A stretch of 64,000 nt of DNA from Diplonema papillatum (taxonomy: Eukaryota; Euglenozoa; Diplonemea; Diplonemida; Diplonemidae), in the NCBI GenBank assembly GCA_030068145.1, contig JAPJBO010000174.1, positions 124,001 through 188,000 of the forward strand, given 5' to 3'. Below the pieces are notes generated by a model. It did not search any database and was not told the DNA's origin. It worked only from the letters and a program-made list of their open reading frames with translations. Within the stretch, counting starts at the first letter, position 1. Each line of letters begins with the position of its first letter. The position numbers were made by a program, and so were the translations under genes. This document shows, one piece after another, positions 55,712 through 64,000 of the stretch.

Positions 55712-56620
55712 ATCGCGAGACTAGGTTCAAGGCCCAGATCTCTTCGACGCGCCGACGAGACACCTTTGCTTACCCACTCGTGCATGAGAATACCTACGAC
55801 GGTGCGCAACCATGTCGTCTGCTTCCTGGCTGCCAGCGACATAACGTCTCTCGCACTCAACCAGAACAGATACGTCTAGGATGCGTGGGATGCCAAAGGA
55901 AAACGAAAGTGACAATGCACTCGAGTCTGGTCGAACAACATCGTCAGCCTCCATCACTTCTCCTTTCCTCTTGGCAAATCCCTGTTTTCACATTTCTTGC
56001 TCAAATGTCATCAAAAGGCTGCATGAAAAGGTGCGGAAACCCCGTCTGAAATGCATTACCCCCGTAGCCGAAACCCGGGTTCCTGGAAAAATCCCGAGCG
56101 CCGGAAAAAATAATTTTTGGACACCCCTTTCGAGTTTTCCGTAGTTCTTCCGTAGTTCTACCATGGTTTCACCGTACTATATGGATCACACCAACTTTGC
56201 GTTTTTTTTGCCCTGCTAAAAGCAGTGAGGATGTCCGACCGGTGCAAACCCGGCACAAACCCGGAAAAACAAGGGGGCCCGAATTTTTATTTTCGCAATC
56301 ATGGGTTTTGAGCTAAAAACCCACACCTTCCTCCCGAAAACATCATTTTTTCTAGGTGTAATGCCATATTATGGACAGCTCGTGCATTTTGGCGACCTCT
56401 TTCACCATCCAGAAATCCACTTATGGTGGTGCCAGTCTATCTCAAGAGTTTGCAAAACGAGCCATCTAGAGTGGGTTAGCTCGGGAAATTGTGATTGGCG
56501 CGTTGTAGAGGGTGGGGCCGGCAAAAAGAAACTGCGGCAAAAAAGCCATTTTCTCCAGAATTCCAGTTCCATATTCCTCAAATAGCCAACTTCGTTTCGT
56601 TTCTCCGAAAATTTGGTCTA

Positions 56621-56989
56621 GCATCTCCCTCGAATGCGTGACTAGATCTACTTTCCTGTGAAGTTACCTTTTTTCCATGGTAATTGCCCAGGGGACACTG
56701 TGCCGAGCAGGAGACTTTTGAGAAGATGTTCGATCCGAGGGCTGAACCACCTTCCTATCACCCTAACTACTCCACAGTCGTATTTTTTGGGGGGTTTTGC
56801 ATGAAGCATCTCCCTCGAATGCGCGATTAGATCTACTTTCCTGTGAAATTCCCCTTTTTCCATGGTAATTGCCCAGGGGACGCTGTGCCGAGCAGGAAAT
56901 TCTTTGAGAAGGTGTTCGATCCGAGGGCTGAACCACCTTCCTACCACCCTAGCTACTCCACAGTAGTGTTTTTTGGAGGTTTTGCATGA
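56621..56989. repeat. Tandem duplication of a 185-bp unit
   Basis: Two adjacent units starting GCATCTCCCTCGAATGCG (56621 and 56806) are about 90% or more alike and end in TTTTGCATGA. No ORF is recognised. Confidence 0.85.
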
Positions 56990-57154
56990 GTTTTCCAGCT
57001 GAAACGCGGTAAAAAAGCCCTCATGAGTTTTGTCCCAAATTGCCCCATTGTAGCTTGCCTTGCGTGGGCCCCCCTATCTTGACAAATTGCATTTGTTAGA
57101 CACAAAAGTACGTGCGCTCGGCTAAGGCCGGCGCGTGGCGAGACTGGAGGCAGC

Positions 57155-57330
57155 AGTTAAAGTTCGGGGAACAGTAAAGTTCGGGCGAAGCTAAGTTCGG
57201 GCAATGCTGGTGAAGCTAAGTTCGAGTGATGCTTAGTTCGGGCGTTGCTAAGCGCTCAGGCTGCGCTGGTACTAAAAAACAGTTCGGGCACGAAGCGAAG
57301 TTCGGCCAGGGTGTAAAGTCCGGGTGAAGC
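57155..57330 (+). repeat. Degenerate array of a 16-bp unit, left of the hAT element
   Basis: Variants of AAGTTCGGGCGAAGC recur about eight times. A similar array in the same orientation lies on the right side of the element at about 60650-60810. Flanking arrays in direct orientation suggest either insertion into a pre-existing satellite or subterminal binding-site repeats. Confidence 0.6.
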
Positions 57331-57584
57331 CAAGGTCGGTGCTCGTACCCGGGGGGGGACACCCCCCCCGGACCCCCCCAGGGTGCTTATTAAGGGCTGT
57401 TACATGTTACGGATCGCGGTCAGGGGGTGCGGGTGGTGGTGGGGGGGGGGGGGGGGGGGGGACCCCCCCCCCCCCTCCTGCATGGCTGGCAGGTCACCCG
57501 GTGTCAAGCGACCGACTCCCCAACTGCCGCTGGCCAGGTCAGGCTGGCACGACAAAGGAGTTACGGAGGGCGGCAGCTTGGGCA

Positions 57585-59600
57585 ATGCCGACTTTGCGGA
57601 GGCATTCAACGGAAGGAGTGTCTCACAGAAGTTCCGTGCGGCAGATAAGAGCCGACCGATTGCGGGGTATTGATATACCCAAGAAGTACAACACCACTTC
57701 ACACGTCTCGGAAATGGTGGGCATCTGGGCTTCCATCGCACAAGTGCGCATCGCCAAGGAACTAAGTGTATCGAGCTCCTTTGTGCTGATCTTGGACGGA
57801 ACGACACTGAAGCACGCAATGCAGATGGAGGTGTATGTAGTTATCCTACGCTACTTCGTCTCATCGTTGTGCGCAGTTAAAGAAACTGCCTTGGGACTCG
57901 TGGGGTTCGAGGCTTCCGACGATACAGATGGCAACACCATCTTCTTGAAGTCTCGTGCGATGCTTGCAGATTTCGGCGTTGCGGCACAGCAGATAACGGC
58001 AACCTGCAGTGATTCGGGATCGAATCTAGCGGGGCACATCACAGGGGTATACGGTTTGTTGAAGAAAGATTTCAACCCTCAGTGTGCCCGTGTTCCGGAC
58101 TTTTCGCACCGACTGGAGACCGAACTTGAGCGAGCCTTCGATTCATCCGTTGTTGAAGAAATCACGGAAGCAATTCTTACGATGGAGGCGAACTTGCGAA
58201 CGTCCGGAAAGCTTTATCGCCGACTCAGGCGTTTCGCTAAGCTGCAAGGCTTTGCTGCGGGTCCCAAACCATCCCTCCATTGCTCTATTCGGTGGTTGCC
58301 AAAAACCTTTCGTCTGTGGGAGAAGGCCGCTGCATTGTGGCCACTCTGGAAGATGTTTCTGGAACAGCGCTCGCGGGACTGGCACTCCGCGGATGCCAAG
58401 AAGGGTAAGGATAACCTCGCAGCGAAGCGAAAGGAGCTGCTTGGCGTTTTTGGGAAGGAGCGCAGGGCTCAGCAGTTCCAGCAGTGGTACCCTGTACTAA
58501 GGATGTTGCGCAATATCTCGCTGGCCTCGCAGCATCAAGAGCCCACCGTTCTGCATTTGCAGTTTCGGTTGAGCCGAGCTCGTATGGCCATCGAAGGGAT
58601 GACCGATGGCAACGAAAACAAACGTCGCTTGGCGAAGGTCGCGAAGGCGCTCGAAGCCGTCGAGGAAAAGATAAAGAAGGATGACCACGCCGTAGCTCTC
58701 TCTCTCATTCTTGACGTACAAAAAATGCAGGTGCTCTCCGGAGCCGACTTGAAGGCGTACGGTAACGAAGAGTACGCCTATTTGGCTGCTTTCGTCGGGA
58801 GGTTTGAAGCGAGCTCCGTACAGAAGGACTGGCAAGACATAAAAATTCTTGCCGTTCAGTTCAAGGACTTGGGGTGGAACGCCTGGACCGGAGTATTCGC
58901 AACCCTAAAAGAACAAGGCAACCAGAGAGCCATTGACGTGTTGGCGCTGGTCCACACACATAGTCGCTACAACAGCAACGTAGCTGAGTCGTTTTTCAGC
59001 AAGGCCAAACAACGCGTGGGTTGCAATCGGCCCCATTTGGTGGTGGAGACTCTGAGCAACGAACTCATTCTCGCTGAACAGGGTAAAGGAATGACCGATG
59101 AAGAAGTAAGCGAAACCTGCACTCTCGGCGCCAAGATATGGCACTCTCGGAAGAATCGTCGTCATGGGGGGAAGACTGGTGGAAAGAAGAAGACGGATAG
59201 AGCCGACGCATTCGAGCAGGTTAACGGGGATATGCGCACTGAGTACTCGGGGTGTAGCGTTGTACCGTCTTTCGCGCCGTGGTCAGGGAACGAAACGTGG
59301 TCGGCGATGTCCTTCGCGAATGCATCCGAGTCTTCGGATTCACCGAATGCATCACTGCCTTCATCTTCGGTGTCGTCGCAGTCGTCCTCCTCTTCACGGT
59401 CCTCCTCTTCTGGCTCGACGACATCTTCAGCTTCCAGTTCAACATCCACGGAGGCAAGTGTAGAGCGCCAGGTCCCATCTCGACCATCGGAGCCGGGGGC
59501 TAAACTGCCGTTACCCGTGCGCTTGAAGCCAGCAGCAAAGGTTTCTGCCCGCCTGCTTGACAGCATGCACGAACCGGCACCAAAACGCGCACGGAAGTAG
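57585..59600 (+). CDS. hAT transposase
   Basis: The frame is open from upstream of the element; the first credible ATG is 57585, giving 671 residues to the stop at 59598-59600. The hAT core is recognisable: LILDGTT for the first Asp, TCSDSGSNLAGHITGVYGLL for the second, DFSHRLE, SIRWLPKTFRLWE for the conserved Arg-Trp, and NVAESFFSKAKQRVGCNRPH for the C-terminal Glu and dimerisation region. No BED zinc finger is visible at the N-terminus; the basic start (TLRRHSTEG ... RQIRADRLRG) lies in the terminal repeat. The C-terminal 100 residues are a Ser-rich tail, unusual for the family. The frame has no breaks, so it may be recent or still active. Confidence 0.8.
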   Translation: MPTLRRHSTEGVSHRSSVRQIRADRLRGIDIPKKYNTTSHVSEMVGIWASIAQVRIAKELSVSSSFVLILDGTTLKHAMQMEVYVVILRYFVSSLCAVKETALGLVGFEASDDTDGNTIFLKSRAMLADFGVAAQQITATCSDSGSNLAGHITGVYGLLKKDFNPQCARVPDFSHRLETELERAFDSSVVEEITEAILTMEANLRTSGKLYRRLRRFAKLQGFAAGPKPSLHCSIRWLPKTFRLWEKAAALWPLWKMFLEQRSRDWHSADAKKGKDNLAAKRKELLGVFGKERRAQQFQQWYPVLRMLRNISLASQHQEPTVLHLQFRLSRARMAIEGMTDGNENKRRLAKVAKALEAVEEKIKKDDHAVALSLILDVQKMQVLSGADLKAYGNEEYAYLAAFVGRFEASSVQKDWQDIKILAVQFKDLGWNAWTGVFATLKEQGNQRAIDVLALVHTHSRYNSNVAESFFSKAKQRVGCNRPHLVVETLSNELILAEQGKGMTDEEVSETCTLGAKIWHSRKNRRHGGKTGGKKKTDRADAFEQVNGDMRTEYSGCSVVPSFAPWSGNETWSAMSFANASESSDSPNASLPSSSVSSQSSSSSRSSSSGSTTSSASSSTSTEASVERQVPSRPSEPGAKLPLPVRLKPAAKVSARLLDSMHEPAPKRARK

Positions 59601-59604
59601 GCAC

Positions 59605-60063
59605 TCACGAAGGCTTCGCATGAAGGAACAACCGGCCTTTTGATGATTTGGTATGCCAAAGTGGAAATCCCCCTCCTGTTCCGTGAAGACCTCTCCGGTC
59701 CACTGCACGTGCTGTGGCAGCTTGCTGGTACACCACGCGAGTGCTTATCCCATCCTTCCTTGTGTCCACTGCGGCAGATCGTCGTCCGTTGAATGCCTCC
59801 GCAACGTCGGCATTGCCCAAGCTGCCGTCCTCCGTAACTCCTTTGTCGTGCCACACACAGAATTTCACTCCTTCATTGTTGGAGCTAATTCCCAAGTTTG
59901 GGTTGCTTGCGGCAGCAAGCTCAGCCTGAAAGGCTTGCGCGTCCTGTGTTTGCGAACCACGCAAGTCGCGGATACGAGCAAGCACCCTTTCCTCACTCCA
60001 TTCAACGCACTCTCCAAACGTGCCGTCTGCAACAGCTTCAATGAAGAAGGCGGCATCCGTCAT
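59605..60063 (-). CDS. Possible minus-strand ORF spanning the extra hAT terminal repeat
   Basis: A 152-residue minus-strand frame runs through the partial right terminal repeat. Its stretch WHDKGVTEDGSLGNADVAEA is simply the terminal repeat translated; the same peptide arises at the left end. The upstream part (MTDAAFFIEAVADGTFGE) is not recognised. It is probably not a gene. Confidence 0.15.
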   Translation of the reverse strand: MTDAAFFIEAVADGTFGECVEWSEERVLARIRDLRGSQTQDAQAFQAELAAASNPNLGISSNNEGVKFCVWHDKGVTEDGSLGNADVAEAFNGRRSAAVDTRKDGISTRVVYQQAATARAVDRRGLHGTGGGFPLWHTKSSKGRLFLHAKPS

Positions 60064-60966
60064 GTTTGTTGTTGTGTATTTACTGTATCTCAGGCTCCCT
60101 GCGGGAATAAATAGCTACCGAGAGCAGAGATGATTAATCCTTGTTTTAGTGTACATACTAAATACCGAAAGGTTTCCTCGGCCCTCGACTCTTGTTTTTT
60201 TAGCCCGTTTCTGGAACAGCGCTCGCGGGACGGGCACTCCGCGGATGCCAAGATTAGGGTAAGGATAACCTCGCAGCGAAGCGAAAGGAGCTGCTTGGCG
60301 TTTTTGGGAAGGAGCGCAGGGCTCAGCTCCTTGTGTCCACTGCGACAGATCGTCGTCCGTTGAATGCCTCCGCAAAGTCGGCATTGCCCAAGCTGCCGCC
60401 CTCCGTAACTCCTTCGTGCCAGCCTGACCTGGCCAGCGGCAGTTGCGGAGTCGGTCGCTTGACACCGGGTGACCTGCCAGCCATGCAGGAGGGGGGGGGG
60501 TCCCCCCCCCCCACCACCACCCGCACTTGTTACATGTTACGGGTTAGGCCAAATCTTAATAAACACCCTGGACCCCCCCCGACCCACCGAGTGCGGGAAA
60601 AGTTTGGTGCTGGTACCCGGGTGGGCGCCCCCCCCGCCGCCCCCCGGCGAAGCAAAAGTTCGGGCGAAGCAACGCTCGGGCGAAGTTAAGTTCTGGCGAA
60701 GCAAAGTTCGGGCGATGCTAAATTCTGGTACGGGCGCAGCTGAGTTCGGACGAAGCAAAGTTCGCACGAAGCTGAGTTCTGGTGAAGCAAAGTTCGGTTC
60801 TCGTAGCAAGTTTGGCCTGTGATGGCAAGCTCGGCCGCCCGACTCCGTTTCCCGGGGTGACCCAAATACCGCGAGATACTGAGAAACCCGCCAAGAACGC
60901 AATTTTCGCGCACATTTGACCCCGAAACGCAACAAACCTCGAAAACAATCTTCGTCCGGAAAAATG

Positions 60967-61035
60967 TCATGGGCGGGGTTCGAACCCGGACTCACCGGCC
61001 TGAAGGCCGGCGCCCGGTCACTCTGCCACCCGCAT
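60967..61035 (-). other. tRNA-like sequence in the METTL5 intron
   Basis: On the minus strand there is an A box (TGGCAGAGTGACCGG) and a perfect B box (GGTTCGAACCC) with an exact GC-rich hairpin (GCCGGCC/GGCCGG) between them. The central hairpin has an even loop (TTCA) that does not give a 7-base anticodon loop, and the acceptor ends do not pair. It is a tRNA pseudogene or tRNA-derived module about 170 bases before METTL5 exon 2. Confidence 0.5.
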
Positions 61036-61206
61036 ACCTTCTGCGAGGAAGGAAAAAAGCTTGCCCGGCTCTTTCCAAAAACAATACACTTTTTTCATGA
61101 AGAAAAGCCGGGTTGGCTCGAATAGAGGCTATTCACATTGCATGTTCATAGGACCTCCAGTCTCGAAAAACACGAACAGATCAGCCCGTGCTTCCATGTT
61201 TTCGAG

Positions 61207-61520
61207 GCAAGTTCGACACGGTGGTATGCAACCCGCCCTTCGGCGCGAACAGGGATCGGCAGCAGAAAGGGATCGATTTGCTCTTCTTGCACACGGCTCT
61301 CAACATGGTGCACAGCGGAGGTGCGGTTTACTCGTTGCACAAGTCCTCGACGCGAGAGCATATTCAATCGACGGTCGAAAAGTGGGGCGCCACAGGCGAA
61401 GCTCTCGGCGAGTATTCATGGAACCTCGCAAAGACCTACAAGCACCAGAAAAAGGCAACTAAAGACATTGCCGTTGACATGTGGCGTGTGACTCCCAAGC
61501 GTGCAGCCCCGAGCAGGTAA
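61207..61520 (+). CDS. METTL5: METTL5-type rRNA adenine-N6 methyltransferase, exon 2
   Basis: This exon supplies the catalytic half: KFDTVVCNPPFGAN with the NPPF motif of N6-adenine methyltransferases (about residues 119-122 of the joined protein), then GIDLLFLHTAL, VYSLHKSSTREHIQS, TYKHQKKATKDIAVDMWRV. All are characteristic of METTL5. The acceptor AG is at 61205-61206; the exon enters in phase 2, completing a Gly codon split with exon 1. The stop TAA is at 61518-61520. The last bases form CAG|GTAAGC, a strong donor overlapping the stop codon, so an alternative or 3' UTR intron is possible. The exon would be meaningless without exon 1, which lies about 12 kb upstream. Confidence 0.88.
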
Positions 61521-62943
61521 GCCCCTTGGGTGCGTACGTGCCCATACTCAGCGGATTGACAGTGCCCACTTGGAGACGACTTCTAATAGCGGTGGCATAG
61601 GGATCGAAGCGTCAGGATAGCTGTTGCATCGTTGCCGACTACCTTGGTCGGCCGCTAGGCCATACTATGACAGCTTGCTGTGGCACGACGCAAAAAGGGT
61701 ACGTGGCGACTTGGGTGACCCGGCTCTGAGCCTTCCAGTGCCCGTGTCTTCTCACTTCTCTCAATCCCGTCTCGAAACTCGAAAAAGAACCCGCGTTGCG
61801 AGGCTTCCCCAATGCTGGTCGAAAGCCCGTGCACGAAGAACGAAGAGGAAGTTAAAGCACTGTCCCAGTTCAATCAAAGCGGGGCGCACTCGCGGCACGA
61901 ATGCAACCCTGAGCACGATGGTACACGGATTCTCAACGAGTCGTGTGACCGTTTCAAGAGCAGCGCAGTAGGAACGGTCTGTGTACAGCGGTCGTCTTAT
62001 TCTCACCCCGGTGTGAAGGGTACCCGGGGCGTCGTTTTCCGCTGTTGAGCATCGGGGGGTGTGTTCCTGTGCGCCAGGCATACAACAGGCACTCTCGCGT
62101 TTCAGACTTCTTGTTTAAGCGCAGGTAGCACTCTCGAACCCTCACGAGTGAAAAAGACTTGCGCCGGCCTATATCCCCTGCTGGCGGGCGGGTCGTAGGT
62201 CCTGAGCTCTGCTATATAAATATACTACGCGCACGCGCAGACACAAGCGTCGTGGACCCCGATATCGGGTCCCAGACCCCGGATCCCAGGGAATCCCGGT
62301 CCTGAGCACCTCCTGCGGCCCGCCAGCAAGTCATTTTCGCAACAGCCAGCAGGCTCCGGCGCAAGCGAGGACCTTTGCCCTGGCCGTGCACATTGTCGCA
62401 TATCAGATGCCCATACGCCCCTTTTCTCTCTGCCGCGGCGCTTGTTGGAGTTCGACCATCTGTCGTGTCAACGCAATCAGTGATGCCAGTCGTGTCCGTT
62501 TGCGGAAAAAGACAGCGACAGGCAAGAAGCTCTGCTGGCCAAGGAAGAGACGACCTTGGGCGAGCTGGTTTTAATTCCGAGCCAAGCAGAACGCCTGTTT
62601 TGATAAGACTTCAGCCCACGAAACAAACCAGGAGGAGGTATTGATGCTGGTAGAACTCTAAAAAATGTGAAGAAAAAGCGCATTATAATCTCAAGCCGCC
62701 AAGACGGACAGACTTGAACGTTGGCTGCCAGTTCTTACGGGTTTCTCCCGACATCCGCCTCATGCAAATGGAAGATGAACGGAACTCCTAATCGATTCAA
62801 TATCTTGAATGAATGGTTAAGACGGATGCTGGAACAAGTTGATGTGCGCTCGCCCGAATTAGGCAAGTTAATGAATAGGTTCAACCGGTCACCACCCACC
62901 CACTACAAACTTAGGAAGGGGCGCAAAATCATTGAAAGCCGTA
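61521..62943. other. Spacer between METTL5 and the LRR gene
   Basis: A TATATAAATATA stretch lies near 62214, followed by GACCCCGATATCGGGTC (near-palindromic) at about 62257-62273. CTGCTGGCGGGC at about 62180 has an inverted counterpart at about 62320. This could be a promoter region or a small inverted-repeat element. No coding sequence is supported. Confidence 0.4.
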
Positions 62944-63843
62944 ATGACGGACGGGCCCGAACAGGGTTTAGGTGTCGTCTTCGCGGTTGCCGATGACGAG
63001 GGAAACTGCAAGCCGTTCGCTGGACTCGCCTTGCTTTCGCAGGTGTGCGTCGAGGAGAACATACCAGGCACGCACTTGATCAGCCACGCGAACGCGATTC
63101 CGAGCTGTAAGCGTGTTGGTCTGCGGCGCCCCGTCAACGAAAAGCGGCTGGCAATCAACCTGCTGAGCGACCCTTCGAAGGAATCGTGCCGCTCCGCCTA
63201 CCTTTACTACTGCAAGGAGTACGCGGCGAAGCCCAACAGCGTCCTCCAACGGCAGCTGCCGGACACGCCGGGCGACTTCTCGCTCACGTCCATCGACTGC
63301 TCCGGCAACCTCATCGGCGACAACGGCCTGCTGCCCCTGCTGGAGGTTTGCCGCTTGTGCGCAGGGTGCAACTCGCTCGTCCTCCCGGACAACGGCATCA
63401 AGAACACCGGCACCGAGTGCATCGTCCACATGGCGATCGACCACCCTTCGATACAGGAAATCGACCTGGAAAACAACAGGATCACGCTCGGAGCCGGCAA
63501 GGTATTCCTTCCAACCATCTACGACGGGCAGGTCGCTCTTCCCCATCATCAGTATCATCATTAGTTTTGTATCGGCCGCGGTTGTGCGAGTGACGAGCTC
63601 TTATTTCTAACCTACGACGTCTGCACTCTTCCGCGTTTTCTGGATCTGAACCTTTGTACAGTTAACGTTCGCTTGTGGAGAAGTCCTACAGGCATCCGGC
63701 AGTGTTCTACCTAAGCAACTCAGTTTCCAACCGATACTCAGCGCAACACCCCCCACCCGCAGGTTCTTCAAGAGCTGGTGACAAAGAACCCGTCCATTCG
63801 TAGGATAAATGTAGTCGGCACCCGAATCGATCAACAGCTTCAG
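62944..63843 (+). CDS. Leucine-rich-repeat protein, first two exons (continues past the window)
   Basis: Exon 1 is 62944-63501 from ATG and exon 2 is 63763-63843; they join in phase 0 across a 261-base GT-AG intron. A further donor (CAG then GTATTG) follows at 63844, so more exons lie beyond the window. The 213 residues seen include ribonuclease-inhibitor-type LRRs: LTSIDCSGNLIGDNGLLPLL, LVLPDNGIKNTGTECIVHMA, IQEIDLENNRITLGAGK and, in exon 2, NPSIRRINVVGTRI. The first 100 residues are a unique N-terminal region. Intron 1 holds a minus-strand fragment of dispersed repeat R3. LRRs of this kind mediate protein binding and are common in flagellar and regulatory proteins; the partner is unknown. 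Confidence 0.8.
63545..63606 (-). repeat. Dispersed repeat R3, fragment inside an LRR-gene intron
   Basis: Reverse copy of about 2420-2485 (shares GCGGTTGTGCGAGTGACGAG on the plus strand). It is only about 60 bp. Confidence 0.6.
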
Positions 63844-64000
63844 GTATTGCTTTAATTGATAGGTTCCACAGGGGCAGCAGTAGTCGCGGAGAGGAGAGGT
63901 ATCTCAGTTCAGATTCCTCTGCCAGGAAGTTGAAACTCATGCTCGGCAAACGGATGCACGCTTCGATAAGTATCCCTGTTCAAATTCAGCCCACGAAGCT
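63844..64000 (+). other. Start of intron 2 of the LRR gene
   Basis: It follows the CAG|GTATTG donor. No further exon is recognised before the window ends. Confidence 0.4.

Larger units (their letters stand above)
53461..56129 (-). mobile_element. Second member of the unclassified transposon family (decayed), 24-bp TIRs
   Basis: Perfect 24-bp inverted repeats lie at 53461-53484 and 56106-56129 (outer part AAGGGGTGTCCAAAAATTAT). The interior has minus-strand coding relics in several frames, between about 54050 and 55960, that align by eye with ORF1 and ORF2 of the element at 8993-12024. A family A element (53588-53801) has inserted near the left end. Direct 47-bp repeats with about seven differences flank the element (53415-53461 and 56133-56179). 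The frame breaks mark it as inactive. Confidence 0.7.
57427..60526 (+). mobile_element. hAT-superfamily DNA transposon, composite at its right end
   Basis: Long inverted repeats lie at 57427-57613 and 60358-60526; both contain the G/C-run block, TGCATGGCTGGCAGGTCACC and GGAGGCATTCAACGGA. The left part encodes a long hAT transposase (57585-59600). A partial extra copy of the right repeat occurs at about 59762-59858, and 60206-60328 duplicates transposase-internal sequence (58358-58481). The right side is therefore a nested or internally deleted second copy. A 15-bp direct repeat, TGTTACATGTTACGG, flanks the structure (57398-57412 and 60528-60542), longer than the usual 8-bp hAT duplication. 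Confidence 0.7.

Noticed and set aside
53461-56129. Reading the flanking 47-bp direct repeats as ends of an LTR-type element
   Set aside because: They are too short and diverged, the element has perfect inverted repeats inside them, and its coding relics match a TIR transposon.
60967-61035. tRNA-Sec (UCA) gene
   Set aside because: A TCA triplet sits in the central loop, but that loop is only four bases and the long acceptor and D stems of tRNA-Sec are absent.
62180-62330. Promoter with a TATA box
   Set aside because: TATATAAATATA is suggestive, but protist promoters often lack TATA and the nearby inverted repeat may mean a small element instead; no start site can be tied to it.

Overview
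The window is eukaryotic nuclear DNA, most likely from a protist. The genes are GC-rich and separated by long lower-complexity spacers, and they carry ordinary GT-AG introns (lipin, METTL5, LRR, EF-hand-like and coiled-coil genes). All three standard stop codons are used, and no operons or Shine-Dalgarno sites are seen. The species cannot be fixed from sequence alone. A transmembrane cyclase-kinase fusion hints at Euglenozoa, but that is a weak inference.

Layout: 0-8.9 kb holds the 3' end of an unknown gene, copies of a short inverted-repeat element, a disordered/coiled-coil gene (4108-5355) with a truncated duplicate of its 5' end just upstream, and a second coiled-coil gene (6952-7635). At 8993-12024 lies an apparently undescribed DNA transposon with 16-bp perfect terminal inverted repeats (TIRs), a 5-bp target duplication, (CTATCACAGT)n arrays near both ends and two unrecognised ORFs. 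At 14954-19234 is one uninterrupted gene coding for a multi-pass membrane protein with a class III cyclase-like domain and a C-terminal Ser/Thr kinase. From 19.2 to 24.7 kb is repeat-rich DNA with a foldback structure and an A-tailed insertion carrying a piece of LSU rRNA between 13-bp target duplications. A three-exon coiled-coil gene follows (24721-26487), then two tandem lipin/phosphatidate phosphatase genes (28102-30791 and 34178-36990) that share intron position and phase and a 149-bp identical tract suggesting gene conversion. Between 37 and 48.9 kb are mostly spacers and small elements plus an unknown gene (42770-43390) and an EF-hand-like gene (44208-46070).

The METTL5-type rRNA adenine methyltransferase is split into exons at 48879-49209 and 61207-61520. 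Its roughly 12-kb intron is packed with tandem repeats, a hAT fragment, a second and decayed member of the same unrecognised transposon family as at 9 kb (53461-56129, 24-bp perfect TIRs), and a hAT element with a long transposase ORF (57427-60526). The window ends in a leucine-rich-repeat gene whose 3' exons lie beyond the edge.

Functionally the host genes are housekeeping or signalling (lipid synthesis, rRNA modification, cyclic-nucleotide/kinase signalling, cytoskeletal coiled coils) with no evident pathway link. The distinctive part is the mobile-element fauna: an unclassified two-member transposon family, hAT elements, several short inverted-repeat elements, tRNA-like modules and an rRNA retrocopy.
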